Assembly (NCBI GenBank): GCA_036927565.1
Contig: JAYESD010000007.1
Location: forward strand, 129,306,230 to 129,370,229
Reading direction: 5' to 3'
Length of the DNA stretch: 64,000 nt
Source of the DNA: Tuctoria greenei
Lineage: Eukaryota > Streptophyta > Magnoliopsida > Poales > Poaceae
Every line of letters begins with the position of its first letter. Positions within the stretch are counted from its first letter, which is position 1. Below the pieces are notes generated by a model. That model was not told the origin of the DNA. It saw nothing but the letters and a program-made list of their open reading frames with translations, and did no database searches. Of this stretch, positions 45,305 through 55,723 are shown piece after piece. The translations under genes were made by a program, and so were the position numbers.

Positions 45305-46886
45305 AGATGGTTGGAGCTTATCAAGGATTATGATGTGGGAATCAACTATCATCCTGGAGAGGCTAATGTACTAGTCGATGCCTAGAGTAGGAAAGGAGTA
45401 AGTAATCAACTTACAGTTCGAGAGCTGCCATCCGAGTTATGCAAGGATTTTGAACGATTGAATCTCGGATTTGTGAATGAGGTGGGAATGATGGAGTTAA
45501 ATCTGACCTTGGAGCAAGAGATTCGAGAGGGTCCAACAAAGAATGAGGAAATCCAGGAAATCAAGGAAAGGACCCAAGAGGGAAGAGAATTCAGATTTGA
45601 TGAGGATGAACATGGTACCCTATGGCTTGGAAAAATGATTGTCGTACCTAATGTGAAGCATATCCGGGAGACCATATTAAAGGAGGTGCATGACTCATCT
45701 TACTCCATTCATCCTGGGTGTATGAGGATGTACAAGGACATGAAGACTTGTTATTGGTGGGCTAGCATGAAAAAGGACATAGCTGAATACGTAGCATTGT
45801 GTGATGTGTGCCAACGAGTCAAAGCAGAGCATCAAAGGCCAGCTGGACTATTGCAGCCATTAAAGATTTCGGAATGGAAGTGGGAAGAAATCAGCATGGA
45901 CTTTATAGTTGGATTACCGCAAACCCAGTCCGGTTATGACTCAATTTGGGTAATCGTGGATTGAATGACCAAATCAGCTCACTTTGTTCCCATCAAGACC
46001 ACCTTTAATGGAGAGAAATTGGCGGAATTGTATATGGGAAGAATAGTATGTTTGCATGGAGTTCCAAAGAAAATAGTGTCGGATAGAAGTTCTCAATTTA
46101 CCCCCAGGTTTTGGAAAAAGCTGCATGAAGCATTGGGTACAAGGTTGAATTTTAGTTCAGCATATCACCCTCGAACGGATGGACAAACCGAGAGGACAAA
46201 TCAGATTCTAGAGGACATGTTAAGAGCTTGTGCCTTGAAGCATGGGAAAAGTTGGGACAAGAGCTTGCCATATGCAGAATTTTCATACAACAATAGCTAC
46301 CAAGCAAGTTAGAAGATGTCACCATACGAAGCACTATATGGAAGGAAGTGTAGGATGCCCTTGTTTTGGAATGAGACAGGGGAAAATCAAGTATTTGGCC
46401 CTGACATGTTGCAAGAAGCTGAGAAACAAGTTCAAGTGGGAGACTTCGTATATCTCAAGGTGGCACCAATGCGAGGACATAAAAGGTTCAACATAAGAGG
46501 CAAGCTAGCACCTCCCTATATTGGACCTTTCAAGATTCTTGAAAAAAGAGGAGAAGTAGCATATAAATTGGAGATGCCAACTCATCTGTCAGATGTACAT
46601 GATGTGTTTCATGTTTCCCAGCTCAGGATGTGCTTGAGGGTACCAGAAAAACAAGTGTCAATTGAAGAATTAGAACTAGAGGCATATTTGACCTATGCTA
46701 AGCAACCAGTCAAAATCTTGGAAACCGAGGAGAGAGTCACAAGGAGCAAAGTGATTCGAGGGCGTAAAGTTCAATGGAAGCATCACACAGAATCATAGGA
46801 AACATGGGAGTTGGAGGAAGATCTCAAGAAGGAATTTCCCTATATCTTCTCTTCTGCATCGAATCTCGAGGGCGAGATTCATTTTA
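45305..46886 (+). pseudogene. Tekay-B integrase and chromodomain-like end
   Basis: One frame with stops at about 45382, 45962, 46310 and 46796. It includes the zinc-binding HPGC..CDVCQRVKAEHQRP, catalytic Asp in ISMDFIVGLPQ and SDRSSQFTPRF and the following TDGQTERTNQILEDM. An in-frame deletion removes about 30 residues between EAEKQVQ (46436) and VGDFVYLKV that Tekay-A and Tekay-C retain. The end (KVQWKHHTES, WELEEDLKKEFPYIF) resembles the chromodomain of Tekay-type chromoviruses. Confidence 0.9.
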
Positions 46887-46899
46887 AGGGAGGTAGGTT
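46886..46899 (+). other. Tekay-B polypurine tract
   Basis: AAGGGAGGTAGGTTT-type purine run ending at the 3' LTR start. The sister tracts in Tekay-A and Tekay-C read AAGGGGGGTAGG. Confidence 0.85.
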
Positions 46900-49749
46900 T
46901 GTAACACCCTCATTTTCGTGCATCATGCCCTGCATCCATCATTAAACATGTTTAACATTAATAAACATAAAACGGAACAAGTTTAAAATGAATTAGAAAC
47001 AAAACCGCATTTAAAAATTCTGGGAAGTACGGACTAGTCCGGTTTTGGTGCGAACTAGTTCGATTTCTCTCTGACCTCGTTCGGACTTGTCCGTTTTGCT
47101 GCGTACTAGTCTGTTTTTGCCTCTGAACACTTTCGGACGAGTCCGATCTTTTGTAGACCAGTCCGATGTTCCAATTCCTTCGAAATTTCGCTAAGTCCCT
47201 GGACTTGTCCGGACTTATCCGGTCTTCCAGCAGACTTGTCCATTTTCCCCTCTAACTAAAGTCGGACTTGTTCGATTTTGGCCAGACTTGTTTGTTTTTC
47301 CCATCTGGATAAGTTCGAATTGTCCGATGTCCACTCCGGACTTGTTCTATTTCTCTCTGAACAACTTCGGACTAGTCCGGCCCTTTAGGAATTGTATGGT
47401 AAATTGTGACTCCAAGTTGATCTTTTGTTTCATGGCTTGTTTCTTGGGTTTTACGTTAAATGGTCCTAGGGACGTCGTGCCTAACTCTTCTAGAACCCAT
47501 GAGGGACTCTAAACCGACCTCTACTCACCCCAAACTCGAATTCCATCAAACCCTAGCCTTCACCTCTATATAATAAAACCCCACCCCTTGACTTGACATC
47601 TATTTGCCACTTTTCAACCACACCCAAACCCTAGTTCGTGGAGAGCCACCATCATGGAGGGAGAAGAAGGTCCAAAACAAGAAGAAGAAGAAGAGGAGGA
47701 AACGAAAGAGGGTCAAAATCTCCATTAATTTCGTGTTCTTCTTTAACAATTCACCACCAAGTTCTTCATCAACCCTAGATCGTCTAGATCCAAGTGTTGC
47801 CTCCAAGGTCCTTGATTCATTGGAGTCCTAAACACCTGGTATACCTTCTACTTCCTTTTTCTCACGTGAATTCAACCATGTTTCCCAAAATTCATGTCTA
47901 TCTAGAAAACTCTAGTTTGCCATTTCTGCGAAGTGCGGACTTGACCGGTCCCTAGCGGACTAGTCCGATTTTCCTGGTTAAATTGTGTCAAATTAATTCT
48001 AAATTGTTTCAAATCAACTCCAAACCTGTATAAACTTGTTAAAAGCTATTAGAACTAGTTAGTAAACATTAAAAGCAACCTATTAACAAGTTCCACCTTG
48101 CATTTTCATTAATTATGCATGTCACATCATATTGAGTACTATTTGTGCACTCTTTGATTGTTTTTCTTGTCTTGTATGTTTGTTGTGCGGATTAGACGAA
48201 TTTGCACTAGAGAGTGCCGTGGAGGATCTACAGCACCAAGAGTTTGAAGGCTTTGACCCGAACCAATCCCAAGAGCAAGGCAAGTGTCCTTGAACATATT
48301 GATCCTGTTTGACAATAAATGTTTTGATTTCAAAATTGCATGCTTGTGTCAATGTGATGGTAAATCCTATGATAGGAAGTTTACTTGATTTGTTAAACCA
48401 CCCTTGTCACCTAGAATTTATGGTAGAGAGTCAGGATGGGCTTTTTAACCTTTTTGCTTCGCTTAATCAATTGGGATGGGAGAACAACTATACTACTTAA
48501 CTTAATTATGTATTAATGAGACCATGATTAACATGAACTGGTTAAATATGATATGGTAATGGGTGATCTAAGCAAGCCTGGTATGTGGATGGGTTGGATG
48601 TTATGGTGGTTTTCTTTCTTTAGATCTAAGGACCAGTTCGTGGAGCGACCATCCAGGATTTACAGTGCCACCACGAGGCCAAGTATGGGTGCGGCATAGC
48701 TGATTGATTACAGGTTTGCCAGTGCTATTTGGACCTTTAAGGATGCTCGGGGAAGGGGTAGTCGGATTGGGTTTGTTGATGATTGGAGGGACTACCCTGG
48801 GATCCGAATGGCTCAAGAGGGGGCCCTTGGATGAAGATGTGCTCAGTTGGAAACATCGCCACCGGTGAAACCTCAGCGGGGTCTAAATAGGCTAGCAATC
48901 CCTTTGTAAAGGCTATTTTGTGATCTCTTGGCCACACACCTAAGGAAGTGTGAGACGACATAATTGAGATTCTCTAGTCACTAAGAGGTGATAAATCACA
49001 AACACGCGGATAAAGCGGTACAACCTCTGCAGAGTGTGTCTAAAAACTATCATGATAGCCATGCTCCCGGTTATGAGCAACCTAGACCCTGACATGATGA
49101 GAGGAAACTTGGTATTGGGATGGTTTTTGGGATGGTTATGGTTATTTCTGGTATTGGATACTGTTATTAGTAATGAGAAATCTGGAATATGGATGATGGT
49201 ATTGAAATATGGACTGGTATTATGATAACTATATGGTTTATGATGGGATTACTTCACATACATGTAATATATTGCTTTTCAAATGTTTTAATGTACTTTT
49301 CAAAACTAGGCCATTATTATATTCGTCATTTGTATCAACTACATGTCATGCTTTCCACACTTGCTGAGTACGACATGTACTGACTCTTGCAATCCCCCCT
49401 CCCAATAGTTGCAGGTCAGGATTGGGAGTTTAATGATGATAATACGGAGTTCTAGGCCGTGTCTGCCGTCAGCTTTGCCTGTGGTGTTGATTGGAGCTGT
49501 GCTATCCTATCTGCTTAGTTTGCTTAGTTACTTAATTAGTTATTTCCGATGCATTAGTTCAACTTGTCATCAATATTCATTAGAGCTTGTATTTGAGAAT
49601 ATTATGAATTGCGTAAAAAAATTGTTAATTAATCTTGTCTTGTAGTAATTATCTGTATATCCTTTGTGAATGCACTCGTTTATGTGTGTTGAATGTCCTG
49701 GGCACACATATTCGTTCACTTGTTTCATTTTTTAGAATCGGGTGTCACA
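46900..49749 (+). repeat. Tekay-B 3' LTR (2850 bp)
   Basis: It starts TGTAACACCC and ends GGTGTCACA at 49749. The palindrome array lies at about 47030-47400, TATATAATA at 47567, AAACCCTAG at about 47626 and a motif pair at about 47935-47968. It differs from the 5' LTR by many substitutions and by the block missing from the 5' copy, so Tekay-B is not a recent insertion. Confidence 0.9.
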
Positions 49750-51802
49750 ATCTCTCATATGAAATATACTCTATTGGTTAAGTCTCCTGGATGAGAGATG
49801 AGGACAAATATAGTATGTCCAAAAGTAAGCCTTAGAATAAGGAGGGTAGACTTCTTTGCCAACCTCATTGTGTTGGATTCTCATGGATTGGACATTATAA
49901 TTGGTATGGACTGGTTGAGAAAGCACAATGGAGTCATTGAATGTGCCAAAAAGACGGTGAAGTTGACCAAAGAGGAAGTGATCAGCATTGAGGTTGAAAC
50001 AACTCAACATGCACCGAAACAAGTGGAGCTGAATCACATAGATAGTGCTGCAGTTGAGGAGATCCCAGTGGTACGTGAATTCTTGGATGTGTTTCCGGAT
50101 GAGTTGCCAATTATGCCACCTGATCGAGACATTCAGTTTGTTATTTAATTAATACCTGGAACTGCACCTATATCTAAGAGGCCATATAGGATGCCTCCTA
50201 AGGAATCAACGGAGCTCAAGAAGCAAATTCAAGAGCAATTAGAGAAGGGATTTATTCGCCCAAGCTCTTCACCTTCGGGAGCATCTGTGCTGTCTATGGA
50301 CAAGAAGGATGGATCCCAAAGGATGTGTGTGGATTACCGAGCCCTTCACGAGGTGACAATCAAGAACAAGTATACTTTGCCCCACAAAGAGGATTTTTTC
50401 GACTAGATGAAGGGTGCTTGTGTTTTTTCCAAGATTGATTTGAGGTCAGAGTACTTCCAAATGAAGATTAGACCATCGGACATACCTAAGACAGCTTTCA
50501 TGACACGATATGGATCTTATGATTATATTGTTATGTCCTTTGGATTGACGAATGCACCTACATACTTTATGTACCTCATGAATAAGATCTTCATAGAGTA
50601 CTTGGATAAATTTGTAGTGGTGTTCAATGATGACATAATGATCTACTCGAGGAATGGGGAGGAGCATGAGGAACACTTGAGACTCGCGTTGCAGAAATTG
50701 AGGGAGCATTAATGGTATGCCAAGTTCAATAAGTGTCAATTTTGGTTAAGGGAAGTGTCATTCTTGGGTCATATCATTTTAGGAGGAGGAGTATCGGTTG
50801 ACCCTGGTAAAGCGAGAGACGTGTTAAAATGGGAACCCCCACAGAATGTAAAGGAGATAAGGAGTTTTCTTGGGATGGCTAGATATTACCGTTGGTTCAT
50901 CAAGGATTTCTCCAAGATAGCCAAGCCCATGACGGAGTTGATAATGAAGGGGAAAACTTTCCAATGGACTCAAGTTTGCCAATACAGTTTTGACGAGTTG
51001 AAGAAAAGGTTAACCACGGCCCTAGTTTTGGTTTTGCCAGATGTGAGCAAAAACTTTAGTATTTATTGTGATGCATCAAGACAAGGACTTGTGTGTGTGC
51101 TCATGCAAGAAGGTCAAGTGGTAGCCTATGCATCGAGGCAATTGAAGAAACATGAGCAGAATTATCCAACACATGATTTGGAACTTGCAGCCGTGGTACA
51201 CGCATTGAAGATTTGGAGACATTACATTCTTGGTCATAGGTGTGAGATTTATACGGATCATAGGAGTCTCAAGTATATATTCACGCAAATGGATCTGAAT
51301 TTGAGGCAATGAAGATGGTTGGAACTCGTCAAGGATTATGATGTGGGAATCAATTACCATCCAGGGAAGGCTAATGTAGTGGCTGATGCCTTGAGTAGGA
51401 AAGGAGTAAGTCACTAGCTCACGATTCGAGAGCTGCCATCCGAGTTATGTAAGGAGTTTAAACGGTTGAATCTCGGATTTGCGAATGAGATGGGAATAAT
51501 GGAGTTAAATCCGACCTTGGAGCAGGACATTCGAGAGGGTCAAACAAGGGATGAGGAAATCCAAGAAATCAAAGAAGGGACCCAGGAAGAAAGGGAATTC
51601 AGATTTGATGAAGGAGAACGTGGTACTTTATGGCTTGGAAAAAAGGTTGTGGTGCCTAATGTGTAGCATATTCGGGAGACAATATTAAAAGAGGCACATG
51701 ACTCGCCACACTCAATTCATACCGGTTGTACGAAGATGTACAAAGACTTAAAGACTTGTTATTGGTGGGCCAACATGAAGAAGGATATAGCTGAATATGT
51801 CG
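49750..51802 (+). pseudogene. Tekay-A protease end, RT, RNase H and integrase start
   Basis: Resumes after Tekay-B with the protease end (VSLRIRRVDFFANLIVLDSH, IIIGMDWLRKHNGVIE). RT (50191-50712, with stops) has MCVDYRALHEVTIKNKY and VVFNDDIMIYS, so the DD pair is kept. RNase H (50755-51312) ends at TGA 51310, the same site as in Tekay-B. Integrase begins (51466 onward, with a stop at 51664) and reaches YYWWANMKKDIAEYV-type sequence at about 51800. There the text jumps back to an RT start. Confidence 0.9.
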
Positions 51803-52609
51803 CCTCCTATGGAATTAGCAGAGCTCAAGAAGCGGATTTAAGAGCAACTAGAGAAAGGTTTTATTCGCCCTAGTTCTTCACCTTGGGGCACACCCGTGAT
51901 GTTTTTGGACAAGAAGGATGGGACACAAAGGATGTGTGTGGATTACCGAGCTCTCAACAAGGTGACCATCAAGAACAAGTACACCTTGCCCCGTATAGAG
52001 GACTTGTTTGATCAGATGAAGGATGCATGTGTTTTCTCCAAGATTGATTTGAGGTCAAGATACTTTCAAATGAAGATTAGACCATCAGACATACCCAAGA
52101 CAGCTTCTAGGACACGATATGGATCATATGAGTACACTGTTATGTCCTTTGGATTGACCAATGGACCTGCATACTTTATGTACCTCATGAATAAGGTCTT
52201 CATGGAGTACTTGGATAAATTTGTCGTGGTTTTCATTGATGACATTATGATATACTCGAAGGATGAGAAGGAACACAAGGAACACTTGAGGCTTACGTTG
52301 CAGAAATTGAGGGAGCATCAATTGTATGCCAAGTTCAACAAATGTCAGTTTTGGTTGCGAGAAGTGTCATTTTTGGGTCATATAATCTAAGGAGGAGGAG
52401 TATCGGTTGACCCAGGAAAAGTGAGGGACGTGTTGAAGTGGGAACTGCCGCAAAATGTCAAGGAAATAAGGAGTTTTCTTTGAATGGCTGGGTATTACTG
52501 TCGATTCATCAAGGACTTTTCCAAGATAGCCAAGCCAATGACGGAGTTGCTCATGAAGGGGAAAGCTCTCTAATGGACTCCAGCTTGTCAAGAGAGTTTT
52601 GAGGAGTTA
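51803..52609 (+). pseudogene. Second, inserted RT segment in Tekay-A (mosaic)
   Basis: From 51803 the sequence restarts at the RT entry (PPMELAELKK-like) and runs through QRMCVDYRALNKVTIKNKY, the intact FIDDIMIYSKDEKEHKEHL and into early RNase H, ending near 52609. It is not a copy of Tekay-A's own RT (50185-51005): it resembles Tekay-C more (Met-Glu-Leu-Ala at its start, where Tekay-A has Lys-Glu-Ser-Thr). Junctions fall at short shared sequences: gcctc/tg..gc at about 51800 and AAGAAGA at 52610-52616. Confidence 0.88.
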
Positions 52610-53508
52610 AAGAAGATAGTCCCGGATAGAGGTTCTCAATTTACCTCTAGGTTTTGGCAGAAGTTGCATGAAGCTTTGGGAACAAGGTTAAATTTTAGTT
52701 CAGCATATCACCCTGAAATGGACGGACGAACTGAGAGGACCAATCAGATTTTGGAGGATATGGTAAGAGCTTGTGCTTTGAAGCATGGGAAAAGTTGGGA
52801 CAAAAGCTTGCCATATGCAGAATTCTCATACAACAATAGTTACCAAGCAAGTTTGGTGGTGTCACCAGATGAGGCACTATATGGAAGGAAGTGTAGGACA
52901 CCGTTGTTTTGGAGTGAGACAGGGGAGAATCAAGTATTTGGACCCGATGTGTTGCAAGAAGCTGAGAAACAAGTTCAGGTTATTTGTGAGAACTTGAGAG
53001 CCGCTCAATCAAGGCAAATGGGCTATGCGAACAATAGGAGAAGGAAACTAGCCTTTGAAGTGGGAGACTTCATTTACCTCAAGGTGTCACCTATGAGAGG
53101 TCATAAGAGGTTCAACACAAGAGGCAAGCTAGCACCTCGCTATATTGGGCCATTCAAGATTTTGGACAAAAGAGGAGAAGTAGAGTATAAGTTGGAGATG
53201 CCAACTCATCTTTCAGATGTTCATAATGTATTTCATGTTTCCCAGCTGAAGAAGTGCTTGAGAGTACCGGAAGAACAAGTGTCGATAGAAGAGTTGGAAC
53301 TAGAGGCAGAATTGACTTATGCCAAGAAACCAGTCAAAATCTTGGAAACCAAGGAGAGGGTTACAAGGAACAAGGTCATCAGATGGTGTAAAGTGCAATG
53401 GAAGCACCACACAGAAAAAAAAGCAACATGGGAGCTAGAAGATGAGCTCAAGAAGGAATTTCCCTATCTCTTCTCTTCTGCGTCGAATCTCGAGGGCGGG
53501 ATTCATTT
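52610..53508 (+). pseudogene. Tekay-A integrase second half and chromodomain-like end
   Basis: It picks up at the second catalytic Asp (IVPDRGSQFTSRF; Ser is Pro before the Asp), then RLNFSSAYHPEMDGRTERTN and the uninterrupted C-terminal domain (EVGDFIYLKVSPMRGHKRFN), ending KVQWKHHTEKKATWELEDEL, chromodomain-like. The zinc-binding half and first Asp are missing between the mosaic junctions. The 332-codon open stretch is the best-preserved integrase end in the window. Confidence 0.9.
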
Positions 53509-54844
53509 TAAGGGGGGTAGGTTTGTAACACCCTCATTTTCATGCATCATGCCCTGCATACATTCATATACATGCCTAACATTAAGCAACATAAAAAGCA
53601 ACAAGTTTAAAATTTATTTAGAAACAAAATCGCACTTAAGAATTTTGGAAAGTGCGGACTAGTCTGTTTTGTCTATGACCTCGATCGGACTTGTCTGTTT
53701 TTGCTGCGGACTAGTCTGTTTTTGCCTTTGTACACTTTCGGACTTGTCCGGTCCTATGCAGATTAGTCCGGTGTTCCAATTTCCTTGGAAAATTTGCTAA
53801 GTCCCTGGACTTGTCTGGACTAGTCTGGTATTCTAGGGGACTTGTCCGTTTTCCTCTCTGGCTAAAGTCAGAGTTGTCTGATTTTTGGCAAGAACTGTCT
53901 GTTGTTTCCCTCTGGATAAGTTTGTACTTGTCCGATTTCTCTCTAGACAACTTCGGACTAGTCCGGCACTTTTCGGACTTGTCCGATAAATCATGACTCT
54001 GAATTGATCTTTTGTTTTACAACTTGTTTCTTTGGTTTTATGTTAAGTGGGCCTAGGGACGTCATGTCTAACTCTTTTAGAGCCCATGTGGGACTCTAAA
54101 CCGAGCTCTACTCATCTCAAACTTGAAATCCATCTAACCCTAGCCTCCATCTCTATATAAACAACCCCACCCCTTGGCTTGTCATCTATTTGCCACTTTT
54201 CCACCCCACCCAAACCCTAGCGTGGAGAGCCACCATCAAGGAGGGAGGAGGAGATCCCAAGCAAGAAGAAGAAGAGGAGGAAACGAAAGAGGATCAAGAT
54301 CTCCATCAAGTTTCATTCTTCATCACCAATTCATCTCCAAGTTCATCCTCAAACCTAGATCATCAAGATCCAAGTGTTGTCTCCAAGATCCTTGTTTCAT
54401 TGGAGTTCTAAACACCTGATATACCTTCTATTCTCTTTTCCTTATGTGAATTCTACCCCAAACCTCCAAATTCACGTCGATCTAGAAAACCCTAATCTGC
54501 TGTTCTCGCGCAGTGCGGACTTGTCTGGTCCCTAGCGGACTAGTCCGATTTTCCTAGTTAAATTGTGTCAAATTAATTCCAAACCTGTATAAACTTTTTA
54601 AAAGCTATTAGAACTAGTTAGTGATCATTAAAAACAACTCATTAAACAAGTTCTACCTCGCATTTGCATTAATCGTGCATGCCATGTCATATTGCGTGAT
54701 ATTTGTGCACTCTTTTGATTGTGTTTCTTGTTTGTATGTTTATCGTGCGGATTAGACGGATTTGCGCTAGAGAGTGCCGCAGAGGATCTTCAGCACCAAG
54801 AATTTGAAGGCTTTGACCCGAACCAATCCCAAGAGCAAGGCAAG
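53509..54844 (+). repeat. Tekay-A polypurine tract and 3' LTR, interrupted
   Basis: The purine run AAGGGGGGTAGGTTT ends at 53523 and the LTR starts TGTAACACCC at 53524. Palindrome array about 53655-53990, TATATAAA 54154-54161, CAAACCCTAG about 54211, short acidic frame about 54190-54411. It breaks at 54844 where Tekay-C starts. The preceding five bases gcaag (54840-54844) should recur at the far end of Tekay-C. Confidence 0.9.
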
Positions 54845-54972
54845 TGTAACACCCTCATTTTCATGCATCATGCCATACATACACTCATATATATGTTTAA
54901 CATTAACCCATAACAAGAGGAACAAGTTGAAAATTGATTTGGAGCAAAACCGCACTTAAAAATGTAGGAAAG

Positions 54973-55530
54973 TGCGGACTAGTTCGGTTTTGCTGAGGAC
55001 TAGTCCGATTTCTCTCTGTCTAAAAACGGACTTGTCTGTTTTTGCTGCGGATTAGTCTGATATTTGCCTCTGGACAACTTTGGACTTGTCCGATCTTGTG
55101 CAGACTAGTCCAATATTCCATAAATCCTTGAAAATTTGATAAGTCCCTGGACTTTTCCGGACTAGTCCGGTGTTCCAGCGGACTTGTCCATTTTCCTTTC
55201 TGACTAAGATCGGACTTGTCCGATTTTAGGCCAGGCTTGTCCGATTTTCTCTCTGGACGACTTCGGACTAGTCCGGTCCTTTCCGGACTTGTCCGATATT
55301 TCGTGACTCCGAGATTGACCTTTTGTTTTACGACTTGTTTCTTGGGTTTCACGTTAAGTGGGCCTAGATACGTCATGCCTAACTCTTTTAGAGCCCATGT
55401 GGGACTCTAAACCGGCCTCTACTCCTCTCAAACTCGAAATCCATCTAACCCTAGCCTCCACCTCTATATAAACAACCCCACCCTTTGGTTTGACATCTAT
55501 TTGCCACTTTTCCACCCACCCAAACCCTAG
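54973..55530 (+). promoter_or_regulatory. Tekay-C LTR promoter: palindrome array, TATA box, AAACCCTAG leader
   Basis: More than ten copies of GGACTAGTCC or GGACTTGTCC lie at 54973-55303, separated by spacers such as ttttctctctg. TATATAAAC follows about 160 bp later and AAACCCTAG (a telo-box-like plant leader motif) 56 bp beyond the TATA box. The same organisation occurs in the other Tekay LTRs and, with the same palindrome, in the Copia-1 LTR. In this array the CTAG- and CTTG-centred forms are interspersed. Confidence 0.65.
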
Positions 55531-55723
55531 TTCATGGGGAGCCACCATCAAGGAGGGAGGAGAAGATCCCAAGCAAGAAGAAGAAGAGGAGGAAATGAAA
55601 GAGGATCAAGATCTCCACCAAGTTTCGTCCTTCACCACCAATTCATCCCCAAGTTCATCACCAACCCTAGATCACCAAGATCTAAGTGCTACCTCCAAGT
55701 TTCTTGATTCATTGGAGTTCTAA
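55490..55723 (+). other. Conserved short acidic frame inside the Tekay LTR
   Basis: A 77-codon frame just downstream of the TATA box: GGEDPKQEEEEEEMKEDQDL, then SSPSSSPTLDHQDLSATSKF and SLEF-stop. Near-identical copies occur at 63111-63344 and 54190-54411, and decayed ones in the other LTRs. The stop is followed by aacacctGGTATACC, a possible splice donor. Some 350 bp later a second conserved frame (DGFALESAAEDLQHQEFEGF) starts after a TTAG. It could be a leader peptide or uORF, or only shared descent. Confidence 0.4.

Larger units (their letters stand above)
39417..49749 (+). mobile_element. Tekay-B: complete but inactive Tekay/Del element nested in Tekay-A
   Basis: A 10,333-bp element with two LTRs (39417-42153 and 46900-49749), primer site, gag-pol and polypurine tract. 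It is flanked by the 5-bp target-site duplication ATCTC. It interrupts Tekay-A's protease. The LTR start has mutated from TG to TA (39417). Pol has a mutated RT active site, an internal deletion in integrase and several stops. Confidence 0.94.
35006..54844 (+). mobile_element. Tekay-A: Tekay/Del-type chromovirus (gypsy), hosting Tekay-B
   Basis: It starts TGTAACACCC at 35006 after ggagg (35001-35005, candidate target-site duplication). Order: 5' LTR, iMet primer site, gag, protease interrupted by Tekay-B (39417-49749), then protease, RT, RNase H, integrase, chromodomain-like end, polypurine tract and 3' LTR from 53524. The 3' LTR is interrupted at 54845 by Tekay-C. Pol is a mosaic with a second RT segment. 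Many stops are present. Confidence 0.9.

Noticed and set aside
51803..52609. Simple tandem duplication of Tekay-A's own RT
   Set aside because: The second RT differs at many sites from the first and is closer to Tekay-C, so it came from another copy.
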